Shown here: one piece after another, positions 9,934-19,696 of the stretch
How positions within the stretch are numbered: the stretch's first letter is position 1
Layout of the letters: the number at the start of each line of letters is the position of its first letter
Source of the DNA: Jejuia sp043557195
GTDB lineage: Bacteria; Bacteroidota; Bacteroidia; Flavobacteriales; Flavobacteriaceae
Assembly (NCBI GenBank): GCA_043557195.1
Contig: CP121314.1
Coordinates: 3,534,001-3,598,000 of the forward strand
Length of the DNA stretch: 64,000 nucleotides
Direction: 5' to 3'
The notes under the pieces: generated by a model
Seen by the model: only the letters and a program-made list of their open reading frames with translations
Told to the model about the DNA's origin: nothing
Database searches by the model: none
Made by a program: the position numbers and the translations under genes

Positions 9934-11661
9934 ATGAAAAAAATTAGTATAATATCCTTATTAGCCATAATAATTATTGGTTGTACTGCTCAGGATGATT
10001 TTAAAGTACTTTCAGATTATGCTAAGGCTGAAATATTTACACCTAGTCTTTTCACTATAAATGAAAATTCTATATCTAGACCAATACCTATCGATATCAA
10101 TAACTTTAGTTCAGTTATTGATGCGTCACAAGGTGTTGTTTCAAGAAATTGGACAATTGAAAATGGAGCAAAATATTTAATGCCCACTTTTGAGAGAAAG
10201 GACAGCCTAAATTTAGAGGCATTTATAGATCCAGAATTAGGACTAACAAATTGGAGAGAAACCGTTCATGTGCTTTTCCAAGAACCTGGAGAAACTACTG
10301 TAACGCTTAGAAACACATTTGACAGACCAGTAAGTTTCTTTGGTACTGATGCTGTAGAACAATCTGATGGATTATGGCAGCTTACTACACAACTTACTTA
10401 TGATGTGTATGCTGATTTAAATACAGAGGCTACAGTTTCTAATGCTGATGATACTCAGGTTTTAGCAACACTTAATTCTAGTCAAAATCCAAGTTCAGAT
10501 AATACAAACGGTTTTGCAACAATTACAATTGAAGCGGGCGAAAGTTTAACATTTACCGATGTAACAACTATAGGAAGGCCAGACGAACGGATGTGGAATT
10601 TTGAAGGAGGAACGCCCGAAACCAGTACCGAAGAAAAACAAGTTGTAACTTATAACAGACTTGGAGAATATTTAGTAGAACTTACTACACTTCGTGATAG
10701 AAGAGGAACTGCATTAACTGCTGCGGAAAAAACCAAAACTATACCCGCGATTATTACAATTATTCCATCCACTAAGCCTTATGAAATTGCTGGTAATGCA
10801 AAAGCTATAGATGATGCCGATGATGATGCTGGTACCAATATAATTATATTTAATGTAAATGGTGAAATTGATGCCGTAAGCGGAGTTGAAGGTGATTTTG
10901 TAGTTAACGTACAAAATGTAGGTTTCGATCAAAATTTTACAGTAACATCAGCTAGAAAAAGTAATGATGATACTACTGCTATTGAACTTATTTTAGATCA
11001 ACCTATTTTTAATTCTGATACAGTAACAATTTCATATAATGGAACAGGGATTACGTCTATCGACTCGAGAACATTATTGCCTTTTGCTGATGTTCCAGTA
11101 GATGCTGTGAATAAAAATCTATTGACTAACGCATCTAACCCAAGTATGGAAAATCCATCGGATAATGATAGGCAAGTAAATACGCAAGGTTATTTCCTAT
11201 TCGTTGGAGGTGGAAACAATCTTGATAATGCAAGAAACTCTGATGGCTCATTGCAAATTAATAGGAGCACAGAAAGATCTAGTGATGGTGATGCATCTTT
11301 AAAGTTTGACGCAGAAATGCCATTAGCTGCTGGTTTCTTAAGTATGTCTAATACTATTATTTCAAACTCGGCAATTCCAGCTGGAGATTATAAACTAACC
11401 TTTGATGTATTTATTGAAGATGGATCAGATTTTAACGCTATTTTTCAAGTAATACAACAAGGAACACCCAGAACTCAATTAGTAAACTTTAATGCCCCAG
11501 GTACAGGAGAATGGTTTACTATAGAGAGAGAGTTTAGTAATGGTAGTACTTTAGGAGGGAATATTATATTCAACTTCCGAAATCAAGATAACCCAGGTAT
11601 TACAGGTAGAAATGTATTCTATATTGATAACTTCCAAGTAATAGCTTTAGAACCAAGATAG
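9934..11661 (+). CDS. SusE-like surface glycan-binding lipoprotein with PKD-like module (locus 1)
   Basis: Lipoprotein of 575 residues (lipobox IIIGC, Cys17) directly after susD, the usual place for a SusE/SusF-type surface glycan-binding protein. A PKD-like beta-sandwich is suggested by the segment GESLTFTDVTTIGRPDERMWNFEGGTPET. It is followed by an Ig-like segment with the pattern VTISYNGTGITSIDSRTLLPF. A C-terminal jelly-roll-like domain ends NVFYIDNFQVIALEPR and resembles a carbohydrate-binding module. The same architecture, with alignable motifs, occurs in the protein at 38256. Binding to the substrate polysaccharide is inferred from position and fold. Confidence 0.85.
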   Translation: MKKISIISLLAIIIIGCTAQDDFKVLSDYAKAEIFTPSLFTINENSISRPIPIDINNFSSVIDASQGVVSRNWTIENGAKYLMPTFERKDSLNLEAFIDPELGLTNWRETVHVLFQEPGETTVTLRNTFDRPVSFFGTDAVEQSDGLWQLTTQLTYDVYADLNTEATVSNADDTQVLATLNSSQNPSSDNTNGFATITIEAGESLTFTDVTTIGRPDERMWNFEGGTPETSTEEKQVVTYNRLGEYLVELTTLRDRRGTALTAAEKTKTIPAIITIIPSTKPYEIAGNAKAIDDADDDAGTNIIIFNVNGEIDAVSGVEGDFVVNVQNVGFDQNFTVTSARKSNDDTTAIELILDQPIFNSDTVTISYNGTGITSIDSRTLLPFADVPVDAVNKNLLTNASNPSMENPSDNDRQVNTQGYFLFVGGGNNLDNARNSDGSLQINRSTERSSDGDASLKFDAEMPLAAGFLSMSNTIISNSAIPAGDYKLTFDVFIEDGSDFNAIFQVIQQGTPRTQLVNFNAPGTGEWFTIEREFSNGSTLGGNIIFNFRNQDNPGITGRNVFYIDNFQVIALEPR

Positions 11662-11690
11662 TTTTATATTTAGTTAGTTTTTTGAATTTA

Positions 11691-11720
11691 TAAGGCTGTG
11701 AACATTTGTTCACAGCTTTA
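11691..11720 (+). terminator. Hairpin after the first susCD-SusE block (terminator or attenuator)
   Basis: Perfect 10-bp arms GCTGTGAACA (11695-11704) and TGTTCACAGC (11707-11716), extendable to about 14 bp with one G-U pair. The following T tract is weak (TTTATTGG), so partial termination that lowers expression of the downstream enzymes relative to susCD is as likely as full termination. Confidence 0.6.
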
Positions 11721-11826
11721 TTGGTTAAGGTAAATAAAGATAAAAAGTGGTTATTTCTGTAATAGTTAAGTTAATTCAAAGTAATTACCTTTAACTACGA
11801 TTTTTAAACCTGATATTAAGCTTAAA

Positions 11827-13275
11827 ATGAAAAAATTAAAACACATCATACTGCTGATATTTGTAGTTTCTTGTCATTGGTCTTGCAAGGCTCAAGACAA
11901 GCCAAATATCATATTTTTATTTTGCGATGACGCAGGATATGGCGATTTTGGGTTTCACGGGAGTGAGGTTATGAAAACACCAAATTTAGACAAACTGGCA
12001 AATGCGGGTGTTTTATTCACACAAGGTTATGTTACAGACGCCACATGCGGACCTTCAAGAGCTGGACTTATTACTGGGAAATACCAACAACGTTTTGGAT
12101 ATCAGGAAATAAATGTTCCTGGTTATATGAGTGAAAGCTCAAAGTATTTGGAAGATGATATGGGATTGCCTTTAGATCAAAAAACAATAGCCGATTATTT
12201 GAAAACACAAGGCTACACAAATGCTGTATACGGAAAATGGCATTTAGGTAATGCAGATCGTTTTCATCCTTTGAAACGAGGTTTTGATGAGTTTTACGGT
12301 TTTAGAGGGGGGGCGAGAAGTTATTTTGGATATAAAAACTTCAACGGTGTTCATCATGATAATAAAATGGAACGCAATTTTGAGAATTTTGAAGAACCCA
12401 ATGGTTACGCTACTGATGTTTTTGCAGATGAAGCAGTAGATTTTATAGAGCGAAATAAAAATAATCCATTCTTCATTTATTTAGCTTTTAATGCGGTGCA
12501 TACACCAATGCAGGCTACTGAAGAAGATTTAAAGCAATTCCCTAATTTAAAAGGAAAACGAAAAGAGGTTGCGGCTATGACATTGGCTCTTGATAGGGCA
12601 TGTGGTAAAGTGATGGACAAGTTAAAAGAATTGGGTATAGATGATAATACTATAATTGTATTCTCTAATGATAATGGTGGACCGACAGATAAAAATGCAT
12701 CATTAAACTTACCGCTTAGTGGTACAAAATCAAATCATTTAGAAGGTGGTTTGCGTGTGCCATTTTTAATGACATGGCCTCGTAAATTAAAAGCGGGAAC
12801 TGTTTACGATTACCCTGTAAGTACTTTTGATTTACTGCCAACGTTTTATGCTGCTGCTGGTGGAGATGTAGCAGATTTAGATGATGTGGATGGCGTTGAT
12901 TTAGTACCTTTTGTCAATGGTAAAAACAACGCGAGGCCACATGAAGATTTATTCTGGAAAAAAGATGTACGCGCGGTTTACAGAAATAACGATTGGAAAT
13001 TAATTCGATTTGCCGATAGACCAGCTGAATTATACGATTTGTCTAAAGACCTAACGGAACAGAATAATTTGGCATCAGAGTATCCTGAGCGTGTTAAAAC
13101 TATGTTTAAAAAATTATTCGAATGGGAATTAACTTTAGAACGCCCTCTGTGGACGCTAAAGCAAGATTTTGAAAAATATGATATAGATAGAATGGATCGC
13201 TACAGGAGCCCAGAGTTGGTAAAAGAAGAAATGAAGCAATATATCAAAGAAGAAAAATCAAAATTAAAACAATAA
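11827..13275 (+). CDS. S1-family sulfatase, lipoprotein
   Basis: Formylglycine sulfatase of 482 residues, a normal size for family S1. The signal peptide has a lipobox VVSC (Cys16), which predicts a membrane-anchored lipoprotein. The metal-binding start is NIIFLFCDDAGYGDFGFHG. The maturation motif CGPSR has Cys74 as the modified residue, and GKWHLG and FSNDNGG follow. It opens the enzyme block, 165 bases after the SusE-like gene and 25 bases before the GH127 gene. In known carrageenan loci, S1_19 and S1_7 enzymes remove the 4-sulfate of the galactose residues. This enzyme is a candidate for such a step, but the subfamily cannot be fixed by eye. Confidence 0.93.
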   Translation: MKKLKHIILLIFVVSCHWSCKAQDKPNIIFLFCDDAGYGDFGFHGSEVMKTPNLDKLANAGVLFTQGYVTDATCGPSRAGLITGKYQQRFGYQEINVPGYMSESSKYLEDDMGLPLDQKTIADYLKTQGYTNAVYGKWHLGNADRFHPLKRGFDEFYGFRGGARSYFGYKNFNGVHHDNKMERNFENFEEPNGYATDVFADEAVDFIERNKNNPFFIYLAFNAVHTPMQATEEDLKQFPNLKGKRKEVAAMTLALDRACGKVMDKLKELGIDDNTIIVFSNDNGGPTDKNASLNLPLSGTKSNHLEGGLRVPFLMTWPRKLKAGTVYDYPVSTFDLLPTFYAAAGGDVADLDDVDGVDLVPFVNGKNNARPHEDLFWKKDVRAVYRNNDWKLIRFADRPAELYDLSKDLTEQNNLASEYPERVKTMFKKLFEWELTLERPLWTLKQDFEKYDIDRMDRYRSPELVKEEMKQYIKEEKSKLKQ

Positions 13276-13300
13276 TCAATTTTAATAAAGTTCAATATAT

Positions 13301-15280
13301 ATGAGCACTCATAATAAAGCAATAACAAACACTTCTGAAAGTCCTTATGTGAAATTAAAGAGCATCAATTTTGGTGATTGTAAATGGAATTCTGGATTTT
13401 GGGCAGAAAAAGTTAAAATAGCGGAAGATAAAATGCTGCCTTATATGGGAGATGTTTTATGTGGCGATATTGGTCATGGTTTAAATAATTTTAAAATAGC
13501 AGCTGGAGCAAAAGAGGGAGAGCATAAAGGGTTTTATTGGCATGATGGTGATTTCTTTAAATTCATGGAAGCCAAAATGTACATATATGCGTTGACCAAA
13601 GACGAAGCATTGTTAAAAGAACTTGATGAATATATTGAGTGGATTGGTAAGGCACAAGAAGAAGATGGATACATTCATACGCATATACAAATTACTGAAG
13701 GTGCTGAACGGTTTTCGAATAGAAAATACCACGAAATGTACAATTATGGGCATTTATTTATTGCTGCAAGTGTGCATTTTCGTCTAACGGGTCAACGTAA
13801 TTTCTTAGATATTGCCATCAAACAAGCAGATTTGTTGGTCGCTTATTTTATGCCAGATACTACACATTATCAGCGTTTTGGGTTCAATCAAACGCAGATT
13901 ATGGGATTAGTAGAGTTGTACAGAACTGTAAAAGATAAAAAGTATTTAAAGCTAGCTGAAAAGTTTATTAACCGACGTGGAACCTTTGAAATAAAACACC
14001 ATTCTACTACCGAAGGATATCCTATTGGAGACATGGTTCAAGAACGCACACCTTTAAGAGAATCTGAAGAAGCCGTAGGGCATGCAGTTTTAGCCTTATA
14101 CTATTACGCTGGTGCAGCTGATGTGTACGCCGAAACAGGTGAAAAAGCGTTGATTGATGCACTCGATAAACTTTGGGAAAACGTTACTGGTAAAAAAATG
14201 TATGTTACTGGAGCTGTTGGGCAAGCCCATTATGGCGCTTCCACTAATTTAGATATGATTGAGGAAGGCTTTATTGACGCTTATATGATGCCAAATATGA
14301 CAGCATATAATGAAACCTGTGCCAATTTATGTAATGCGATGTTCAGTTCTAGAATGATGGGCATTAAGGAAGAATCACGATATGCAGATATAATTGAACT
14401 AGTATTGTATAATAGTGGTTTATCAGGAATTGGTTTATCAGGCAAAGATTATTTTTACTCTAATCCGTTGCGAATGGTAAACAACTCAAGAAATTATGAT
14501 GCTCATGATGATGTTACGGAGAGCCCTGTGCGTCAACCTTATTTAGAGTGCTTTTGTTGTCCTCCTAACTTAGTAAGAACTATTTGCAAGAGTTCTGGTT
14601 GGGCATATAACCTATCGGAAAATGGAGTAGCTGTGGTATTGTTTGGCGGTAATAATTTAGATACTACAATGCTTGATGGTTCACCATTAAAATTATCTCA
14701 GGATACCGAATACCCCTGGAAAGGTTTGGTAAAAATTACTATTGATGAATGTAAAGATTCAGCATTTGATATAAAAGTAAGAATCCCAAAATGGGCAGTT
14801 GGTAGCACTTTGAAAGTGAATGGAGAAGACGCTGGTATATCTGTTGTACCAGGCACTTTTGCAACAATTAACCGCACTTGGAAAGCTGGAGACACCATTG
14901 CGTTAGATATGCCAATGGAAGTGACTTTATTAGAAGGGCATAACAGAATAGAAGAAGTAAGAAATCAAATCGCAGTAAAGCGAGGTCCAATAGTATATTG
15001 TGTAGAATCACCAGATTTACCTAAAAACACTTCTATTTTAGATGTATACTACAAAGGAGGAACGGCATTAAACGCAATTCATAAAGATGACTTTTTAGGA
15101 GGTGTAACCGTTGTGGAGACTGAGTTTTTATTAAGAGAAGATAAAAACGATGAGATGTACCAAGCTGTTACAAAACCATCATGGAAAACCCATAAATCGC
15201 AGTTGGTACCTTATTTTGCATGGAGTAATCGTGGTCAAGCAGAAATGACAGTATTTGTGCCAGTTATATGGAATAATTAA
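13301..15280 (+). CDS. GH127-family glycosidase, candidate 3,6-anhydro-D-galactosidase
   Basis: Glycoside hydrolase of 659 residues in the DUF1680/GH127 family, which holds beta-L-arabinofuranosidases and, in marine carrageenan regulons, alpha-1,3-(3,6-anhydro)-D-galactosidases. The zinc-cysteine catalytic site is visible: Glu338 and Cys340 in YNETCANLCNAM, and Cys419-Cys420 in LECFCCPPNL. The corresponding residues in the bifidobacterial HypBA1 are Glu338, Cys340, Cys417 and Cys418. The (alpha/alpha)6 barrel carries the family markers EDGYIHTH and GHAVLALYYYAGAADVY. There is no signal peptide (the protein starts MSTHNKAIT), so it should act in the cytoplasm. Next to a kappa-carrageenase and an inner-membrane sugar transporter, release of anhydrogalactose from an imported carrabiose-like disaccharide is the best inference; arabinofuranosidase is the alternative. 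Confidence 0.88.
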   Translation: MSTHNKAITNTSESPYVKLKSINFGDCKWNSGFWAEKVKIAEDKMLPYMGDVLCGDIGHGLNNFKIAAGAKEGEHKGFYWHDGDFFKFMEAKMYIYALTKDEALLKELDEYIEWIGKAQEEDGYIHTHIQITEGAERFSNRKYHEMYNYGHLFIAASVHFRLTGQRNFLDIAIKQADLLVAYFMPDTTHYQRFGFNQTQIMGLVELYRTVKDKKYLKLAEKFINRRGTFEIKHHSTTEGYPIGDMVQERTPLRESEEAVGHAVLALYYYAGAADVYAETGEKALIDALDKLWENVTGKKMYVTGAVGQAHYGASTNLDMIEEGFIDAYMMPNMTAYNETCANLCNAMFSSRMMGIKEESRYADIIELVLYNSGLSGIGLSGKDYFYSNPLRMVNNSRNYDAHDDVTESPVRQPYLECFCCPPNLVRTICKSSGWAYNLSENGVAVVLFGGNNLDTTMLDGSPLKLSQDTEYPWKGLVKITIDECKDSAFDIKVRIPKWAVGSTLKVNGEDAGISVVPGTFATINRTWKAGDTIALDMPMEVTLLEGHNRIEEVRNQIAVKRGPIVYCVESPDLPKNTSILDVYYKGGTALNAIHKDDFLGGVTVVETEFLLREDKNDEMYQAVTKPSWKTHKSQLVPYFAWSNRGQAEMTVFVPVIWNN

Positions 15281-15335
15281 ATGGGTTGTTCTACACGTTT
15301 TTAGAGCCTGATAATCCTTTATAAAAAAGTCAAAA

Positions 15336-17201
15336 ATGCTTAAATTAAAGTTTTCAATATATTTATTTCTTCTAATAACAGCGTCTACAGTTAGTGGTCA
15401 AAAGGTTCAATTTACTGAAGCAGTCAAAGATTTTCCAAGACTAGAAAAGAACTTACGTAAGTGGGATGCCCCAGTAGTTGCTGATTTAGATCAAGATGGT
15501 TTTTTAGACTTGCTCATCAACGACCATGGCCTAGGCGTTCAAGTGTGTTGGAATAATAAAGGGAAGTTTGCCAAACCTTATGATATCATTATGGGAGATT
15601 TACATGGTATTTCTGCTGGCGATTTTGATTTAGATGGTAATATTGAGGTTATTATGTCTCGTGGAGGTGGCTCAGGGAGTAATGCCAGAAACTCGAAAAT
15701 GTATCGAGTTATTGGTAGGGAATTTATTCCTATGGGAGATTTTGATGAACCTTTAGCTTTGATGCGGGGTAGAACGGTTGACTTTGTTGATATTGATAAT
15801 GATGGTGATTTAGATTTGCTAAACTTTGCATTTCCAGATAGTGAGAAAAAGGGAGCAAGTGAGAATTACATTTATGAAAACAATGGGAACGGACAACTTG
15901 TTTTGAAAGATACCTTAGCTGCCAGTAAAATAAACGGACAAAAAGTATTGCTTACTGATTTTAACGGTGATAATACTTTGGATATTGTTATGTATGGTCA
16001 TGGTAATGTAAAGTTATATCAAGGTGGGAAAGGATTTATATTTAAGGATGTTACTAATCAACTTTTACCAAAGCCAATTGATAATGTAACGGGTGTTGCG
16101 GAAATCGATTATGACAACGATGGCGATTTTGATTTGTATTTTGCAAGAGGTAAAGAGTTTGAAATTGGAGAAACTTTCTTTAATAAAGCAACCAACACAT
16201 TCGGATTTTTTACAAAACGAGGTGAGTTTCAGTTTGAAGATTTAGAGGTAGGCGATGTATTGCAAATGGAAAATTTTCAATCACAATGGCCAAATAATGA
16301 TACGTATTATATAGGAGAAGCTTCGTATGATTATCAATTTGAAGGTGAAACACATTCAGGTAAAGACATTCGCCTTGTAAATAGTGATGCTCTAGGTTTT
16401 CCAGATAATGCCAACTATAAGGATAAAAAAGGCTGGTATATTGGTTATGTAGGCAATAGAAAATGGCGTTTAGCAGGTTTTCTTTGGGCACCAGCTACAG
16501 GTGTAGTTCATGGTGTTAAAGATTATCCAGAATATAATCACCATGAGGGATTTGAGGATATTCTTTTAGAAAATAAAGGCAGTAAATTTCAAGACGCTAC
16601 AAAAAAAGCAGGTATCCTATTTAAGGATTTGTCTAGTGCAGTAACTATAGCAGATTTTGATAATAATGGTTTCTCAGACATTTTGGTACAACCTTTAGGG
16701 AAAATGGTATTTGATAATGAATCCATAATTTTTCTGAACAAGGGCAATTCAACTTTTGAAAGATTAGATGACCATAATATTATTTCAAAAGAATTAGGAG
16801 CAATGGGTATGGCACTAGAATCGTTTGACTATAACAATGATGGAAAAGTAGATGTAGTCATTGGTAATGAGCGAGGTAAGTGGCATCTGTTCAAGAACAC
16901 ATTCTCTTCAGAATTGAAAAATAATTATGTAACTGTAGATGTTGGTTATTCACCTTCTAAAAAAGCTACAGCTTTGGGAGCTTTAGTAACCATCAAATCT
17001 GGTAAAACTACGCAACAAAAACGTATAGGTTCAACGGGAGCTCAATATTCATTGAGTTATAATAATTTAGTTCATTTTGGCTTAGGGCAAAACAGTAAAG
17101 CTGTAAAAGTTACTGTAACTTGGTCTAATGGAGAAACTGTTGCATATAAAATCAGTAAATTGAACACCACAAATTTTATAGGAAAAAAACTAACTAACTA
17201 A
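15336..17201 (+). CDS. Secreted VCBS/FG-GAP repeat protein with UnbV domain and central insert (copy 1)
   Basis: Exported protein of 621 residues with a signal peptide ending near STVSGQ. FG-GAP/VCBS-type propeller repeats with calcium-binding loops are plain: DLDQDGFLDLL, DFDLDGNIEVI, DIDNDGDLDLL, DYDNDGDFDLYF and DYNNDGKVDVVIGN. The C terminus is an ASPIC/UnbV domain (KRIGSTGAQYS ... HFGLGQNSKAVKVTVTWSNGE). The repeats are interrupted at about 280-390 by an insert with WYIGYVGNRKWRLAG that is not propeller-like. The same insert occurs in the paralogue at 21366. There is no known catalytic motif. It lies between the GH127 and MFS genes. Glycan binding, or an unrecognised lyase or hydrolase activity, is possible; I cannot assign one. 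Confidence 0.85.
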   Translation: MLKLKFSIYLFLLITASTVSGQKVQFTEAVKDFPRLEKNLRKWDAPVVADLDQDGFLDLLINDHGLGVQVCWNNKGKFAKPYDIIMGDLHGISAGDFDLDGNIEVIMSRGGGSGSNARNSKMYRVIGREFIPMGDFDEPLALMRGRTVDFVDIDNDGDLDLLNFAFPDSEKKGASENYIYENNGNGQLVLKDTLAASKINGQKVLLTDFNGDNTLDIVMYGHGNVKLYQGGKGFIFKDVTNQLLPKPIDNVTGVAEIDYDNDGDFDLYFARGKEFEIGETFFNKATNTFGFFTKRGEFQFEDLEVGDVLQMENFQSQWPNNDTYYIGEASYDYQFEGETHSGKDIRLVNSDALGFPDNANYKDKKGWYIGYVGNRKWRLAGFLWAPATGVVHGVKDYPEYNHHEGFEDILLENKGSKFQDATKKAGILFKDLSSAVTIADFDNNGFSDILVQPLGKMVFDNESIIFLNKGNSTFERLDDHNIISKELGAMGMALESFDYNNDGKVDVVIGNERGKWHLFKNTFSSELKNNYVTVDVGYSPSKKATALGALVTIKSGKTTQQKRIGSTGAQYSLSYNNLVHFGLGQNSKAVKVTVTWSNGETVAYKISKLNTTNFIGKKLTN

Positions 17202-17211
17202 AATTAGATAT

Positions 17212-18786
17212 ATGAGTTCGTACAAAAAGAATGCTTATAAATATTCAACCATTGTAGCCATGGGAGGCTTTGTCTTTGGATTGGATGCCGCCTTAATTTC
17301 AGGAACAGTCAAATTCATCTCACAAGAATTTGGATTAAACGATATTCAGCTGGGAATGGTTGTTGGGGCACCTGCTTTAGGCGTTTTATTGGCGTTACTC
17401 TTCGCTGGCTATGCATGTAATGAATATGGCAGAAAAAGAACATTACAAATAGTTGCGGCACTTTATGTTGTTTCTGCATTAGGTTCAACTTTTGCCGGAG
17501 GCTACTGGACACTTTTAGCGTTTCGATTTTTAGGAGGATTGGCCTTTACATCTATCTCTTTAGCATCTATGTACATTGGTGAAATTGCTCCCCCAAAATT
17601 ACGTGGAAAGTTAGTTACCATGATTCAAATTAATATAGTAATTGGACTTTCGGGTGCTTATTTTATAAATTATCTTATTTTACAACTAGGTACTTCTGAT
17701 GCTGCTTGGGTATCAGATTTAGGCTTCGATAAGTACACCTGGAGATGGATGCTAGGTTCAGAAATTTTACCAGCTTTAATATGGTTGGGGCTTCTGTTTA
17801 CAGTTCCTAGAAGTCCTGCATGGTTGTATTTTAACGGAAAGAGAGAGGAAGAAGCAAGACAAACACTGGCAAAACTTTTACCTCAAGATGAAGTGGATTC
17901 ATATCTTGAAGATATGAAAGATAGCATGGAGAAAAGTACTGAAGATCGATCAGTATGGTCTCAACTTAAAGGTATATTTGATAAAAAATACAGAGTCATA
18001 TTTGTAATAGCTCTAACCTTGGCGATTGCGCAACAAACCTCTGGTATAAATGCTATTTTATTCTACGCTCCAACGGTTTTTGAACAAATTGGACTAGGTA
18101 CAGATGCAGCATTTATGCAAGCGATTTGGACAGGTTTGACGGCCTTGGTATTTACGACAATAGGTTTAGTTCTCGTTGATCGATTAGGAAGAAGACCATT
18201 GATTATTGGAGGAATGCTTTGGATAGTTATTAGCTTAGGTATTGCTTTTTATGGTTTTAATACAGCTACATATACTTTGACGGAAGAAGCTATTAGCGAA
18301 ATCACTGAAATAGAAGATAAAGGACGCTTAGAAAGTATGATAGATATTGAATATGGTAGCGATATTGAATTGAAAAGCGCTTTAATTGAATCTATAGGAG
18401 CCGAAGAAGCAAGAGAACATTCAAGTTTATTAATCCAAAAATCAGCTAACATTAATGCCATTTTGATTTTAATTGGTATACTAAGTTTTATCGCAGCATT
18501 CCATTTTTCAATAGGCCCAGTAATGTGGGTGTTATTTTCAGAAATATTTCCTAATTCAATTAGAGGGATAGCAATTCCGTTTTTCACCTTAATAACCAGT
18601 ACGGTAAGTTGGCTTATACAAGCTTTCTTTCCAACACAATTGGCGAGTTTTGGTATAAGCAATACGCTATTGTTTTATGCGACAACAGTATTTATAGGAA
18701 TGCTAATTCTTTACAAATATCTGATTGAAACAAAAGGATTATCCATTGAAGAAATTCAAGAAAAACTAACAAAGGGTAAAGCGTAA
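17212..18786 (+). CDS. Sugar-porter family MFS transporter
   Basis: Inner-membrane sugar:H+ symporter of 524 residues. Sugar-porter signatures are present: GxVFGLDAALISG in helix 1, RFLGGLAFTSISLASMYIGEIAPPKLRGKL, SPAWLYFNGKREEEARQTL, QQTSGINAILFYAP in helix 7, DRLGRRP between helices 8 and 9, and PVMWVLFSEIFPNSIRG. Twelve hydrophobic segments fit the family. An acidic insert of about 60-70 residues lies at roughly 350-410, lengthening the protein beyond the usual 460-480. It starts 10 bases after the VCBS gene. The cargo is probably galactose, anhydrogalactose or a neutral disaccharide released in the periplasm; together with the signal-less GH127 enzyme, disaccharide import is plausible. 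Confidence 0.93.
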   Translation: MSSYKKNAYKYSTIVAMGGFVFGLDAALISGTVKFISQEFGLNDIQLGMVVGAPALGVLLALLFAGYACNEYGRKRTLQIVAALYVVSALGSTFAGGYWTLLAFRFLGGLAFTSISLASMYIGEIAPPKLRGKLVTMIQINIVIGLSGAYFINYLILQLGTSDAAWVSDLGFDKYTWRWMLGSEILPALIWLGLLFTVPRSPAWLYFNGKREEEARQTLAKLLPQDEVDSYLEDMKDSMEKSTEDRSVWSQLKGIFDKKYRVIFVIALTLAIAQQTSGINAILFYAPTVFEQIGLGTDAAFMQAIWTGLTALVFTTIGLVLVDRLGRRPLIIGGMLWIVISLGIAFYGFNTATYTLTEEAISEITEIEDKGRLESMIDIEYGSDIELKSALIESIGAEEAREHSSLLIQKSANINAILILIGILSFIAAFHFSIGPVMWVLFSEIFPNSIRGIAIPFFTLITSTVSWLIQAFFPTQLASFGISNTLLFYATTVFIGMLILYKYLIETKGLSIEEIQEKLTKGKA

Positions 18787-18824
18787 AACTTTACATTTAC
18801 TAAATATTAAGTATAAATACATAG

Positions 18825-19571
18825 ATGAGTTTATTCGAAAATAAAAAATTTGTAGTAGGGCCTTTTATGAAAGTAAGTGATCCTGCTTTAGTAGAAGTAG
18901 CAGCATTTGCTGGCTTCGACTTTGTAATTATAGATTTAGAGCATGGGCCAAATACTATTGAAACAGTTCAAAATCATGTTCGAGCAGCCCAAGCTAAAGG
19001 TATTACATCTGTAATTAGAGTTCCAGAAATCAATGAGAATATGATTTCTAAAGCCTTAGATATTGGTGCAGATTATGTACAAGTACCACAAATTGAGACG
19101 GCTGCTGATGCAGAACGTGTTGTAAAAGCTGCAAAGTTTTTCCCAGAAGGGGCACGTGGTGTTTGTAGATATGTAAGAGCTGCAGATTATGCGTCTATGC
19201 CAAAAGAGAATTATTTTGGAAATGCCAATAAAACTACTGGAACTATTATTCATATTGAAGGAAATATAGCTTTTAATAATATTGATGAAATTTTAGCTGT
19301 AGACGGTATTGATGTGATTTTTATCGGGCCTTACGATATGTCTCAATCCTGTGGCGTACCAGGTCAGGTAAATCATCCAAAAGTCATTTCACAAATGAAG
19401 GAAATTGTTGAGAAAGCGGCACCTCTAGGAAAAGTAGTTGGAACATTTGTTGAGAGCCCAGAATCGGCTAAACAATGGATAGATTTAGGGGTAAAATATA
19501 TTTCATACGCAGTAGATGTCGGTATTTATTTTGATGCTTGTAAAAACATTGTAGAGAAGGTAAAGGCGTAG
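18825..19571 (+). CDS. HpcH/HpaI-family class II aldolase (2-keto-3-deoxy-sugar acid aldolase)
   Basis: Cytoplasmic metal-dependent aldolase of 248 residues, a typical size for HpaI, GarL and RhmA. Family motifs are FVIIDLEHGPN (catalytic base His), ADYVQVPQIETAADAERVV, GARGV, TTGTIIHIEGNIAFNNIDEIL (metal-binding Glu region) and GIDVIFIGPYDMSQSCGVPGQVNHP. The family cleaves 2-keto-3-deoxy acids to pyruvate and an aldehyde. In carrageenan catabolism, 3,6-anhydro-D-galactose becomes 2-keto-3-deoxygalactonate and is then split by an aldolase. This gene could provide that step in non-phosphorylating form, but the substrate is inferred from context. It is the last gene before a strong terminator. 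Confidence 0.88.
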   Translation: MSLFENKKFVVGPFMKVSDPALVEVAAFAGFDFVIIDLEHGPNTIETVQNHVRAAQAKGITSVIRVPEINENMISKALDIGADYVQVPQIETAADAERVVKAAKFFPEGARGVCRYVRAADYASMPKENYFGNANKTTGTIIHIEGNIAFNNIDEILAVDGIDVIFIGPYDMSQSCGVPGQVNHPKVISQMKEIVEKAAPLGKVVGTFVESPESAKQWIDLGVKYISYAVDVGIYFDACKNIVEKVKA

Positions 19572-19606
19572 TTTTCAATAAACATAAACTGGGTAAAAAA
19601 GTATTG

Positions 19607-19655
19607 AACTAGGATAAATTTCATATTAAAAAAATGAATTTATTCTAGTTTTTTT
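19607..19655 (+). terminator. Terminator after the aldolase gene
   Basis: Fourteen-base arms AACTAGGATAAATT (19607-19620) and AATTTATTCTAGTT (19637-19650), with one G-U pair and a 16-base loop, followed by TTTTTT. It divides the plus-strand locus into two transcription blocks, so the downstream sulfatase block probably has its own promoter or depends on read-through. Confidence 0.8.
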
Positions 19656-19696
19656 GTTTGACTGTATTTTATGAATGGTATTTAGAATTTTTAGAT

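Noticed and set aside
18249..18662. A 137-codon minus-strand frame opposite the MFS transporter
   Set aside because: It is the antisense reading of transmembrane codons, with no start context or recognisable domain.
19658..19696. TTG start 13 codons before the sulfatase ATG
   Set aside because: The added residues precede a complete lipoprotein signal and the TTG lies right after a terminator T tract.
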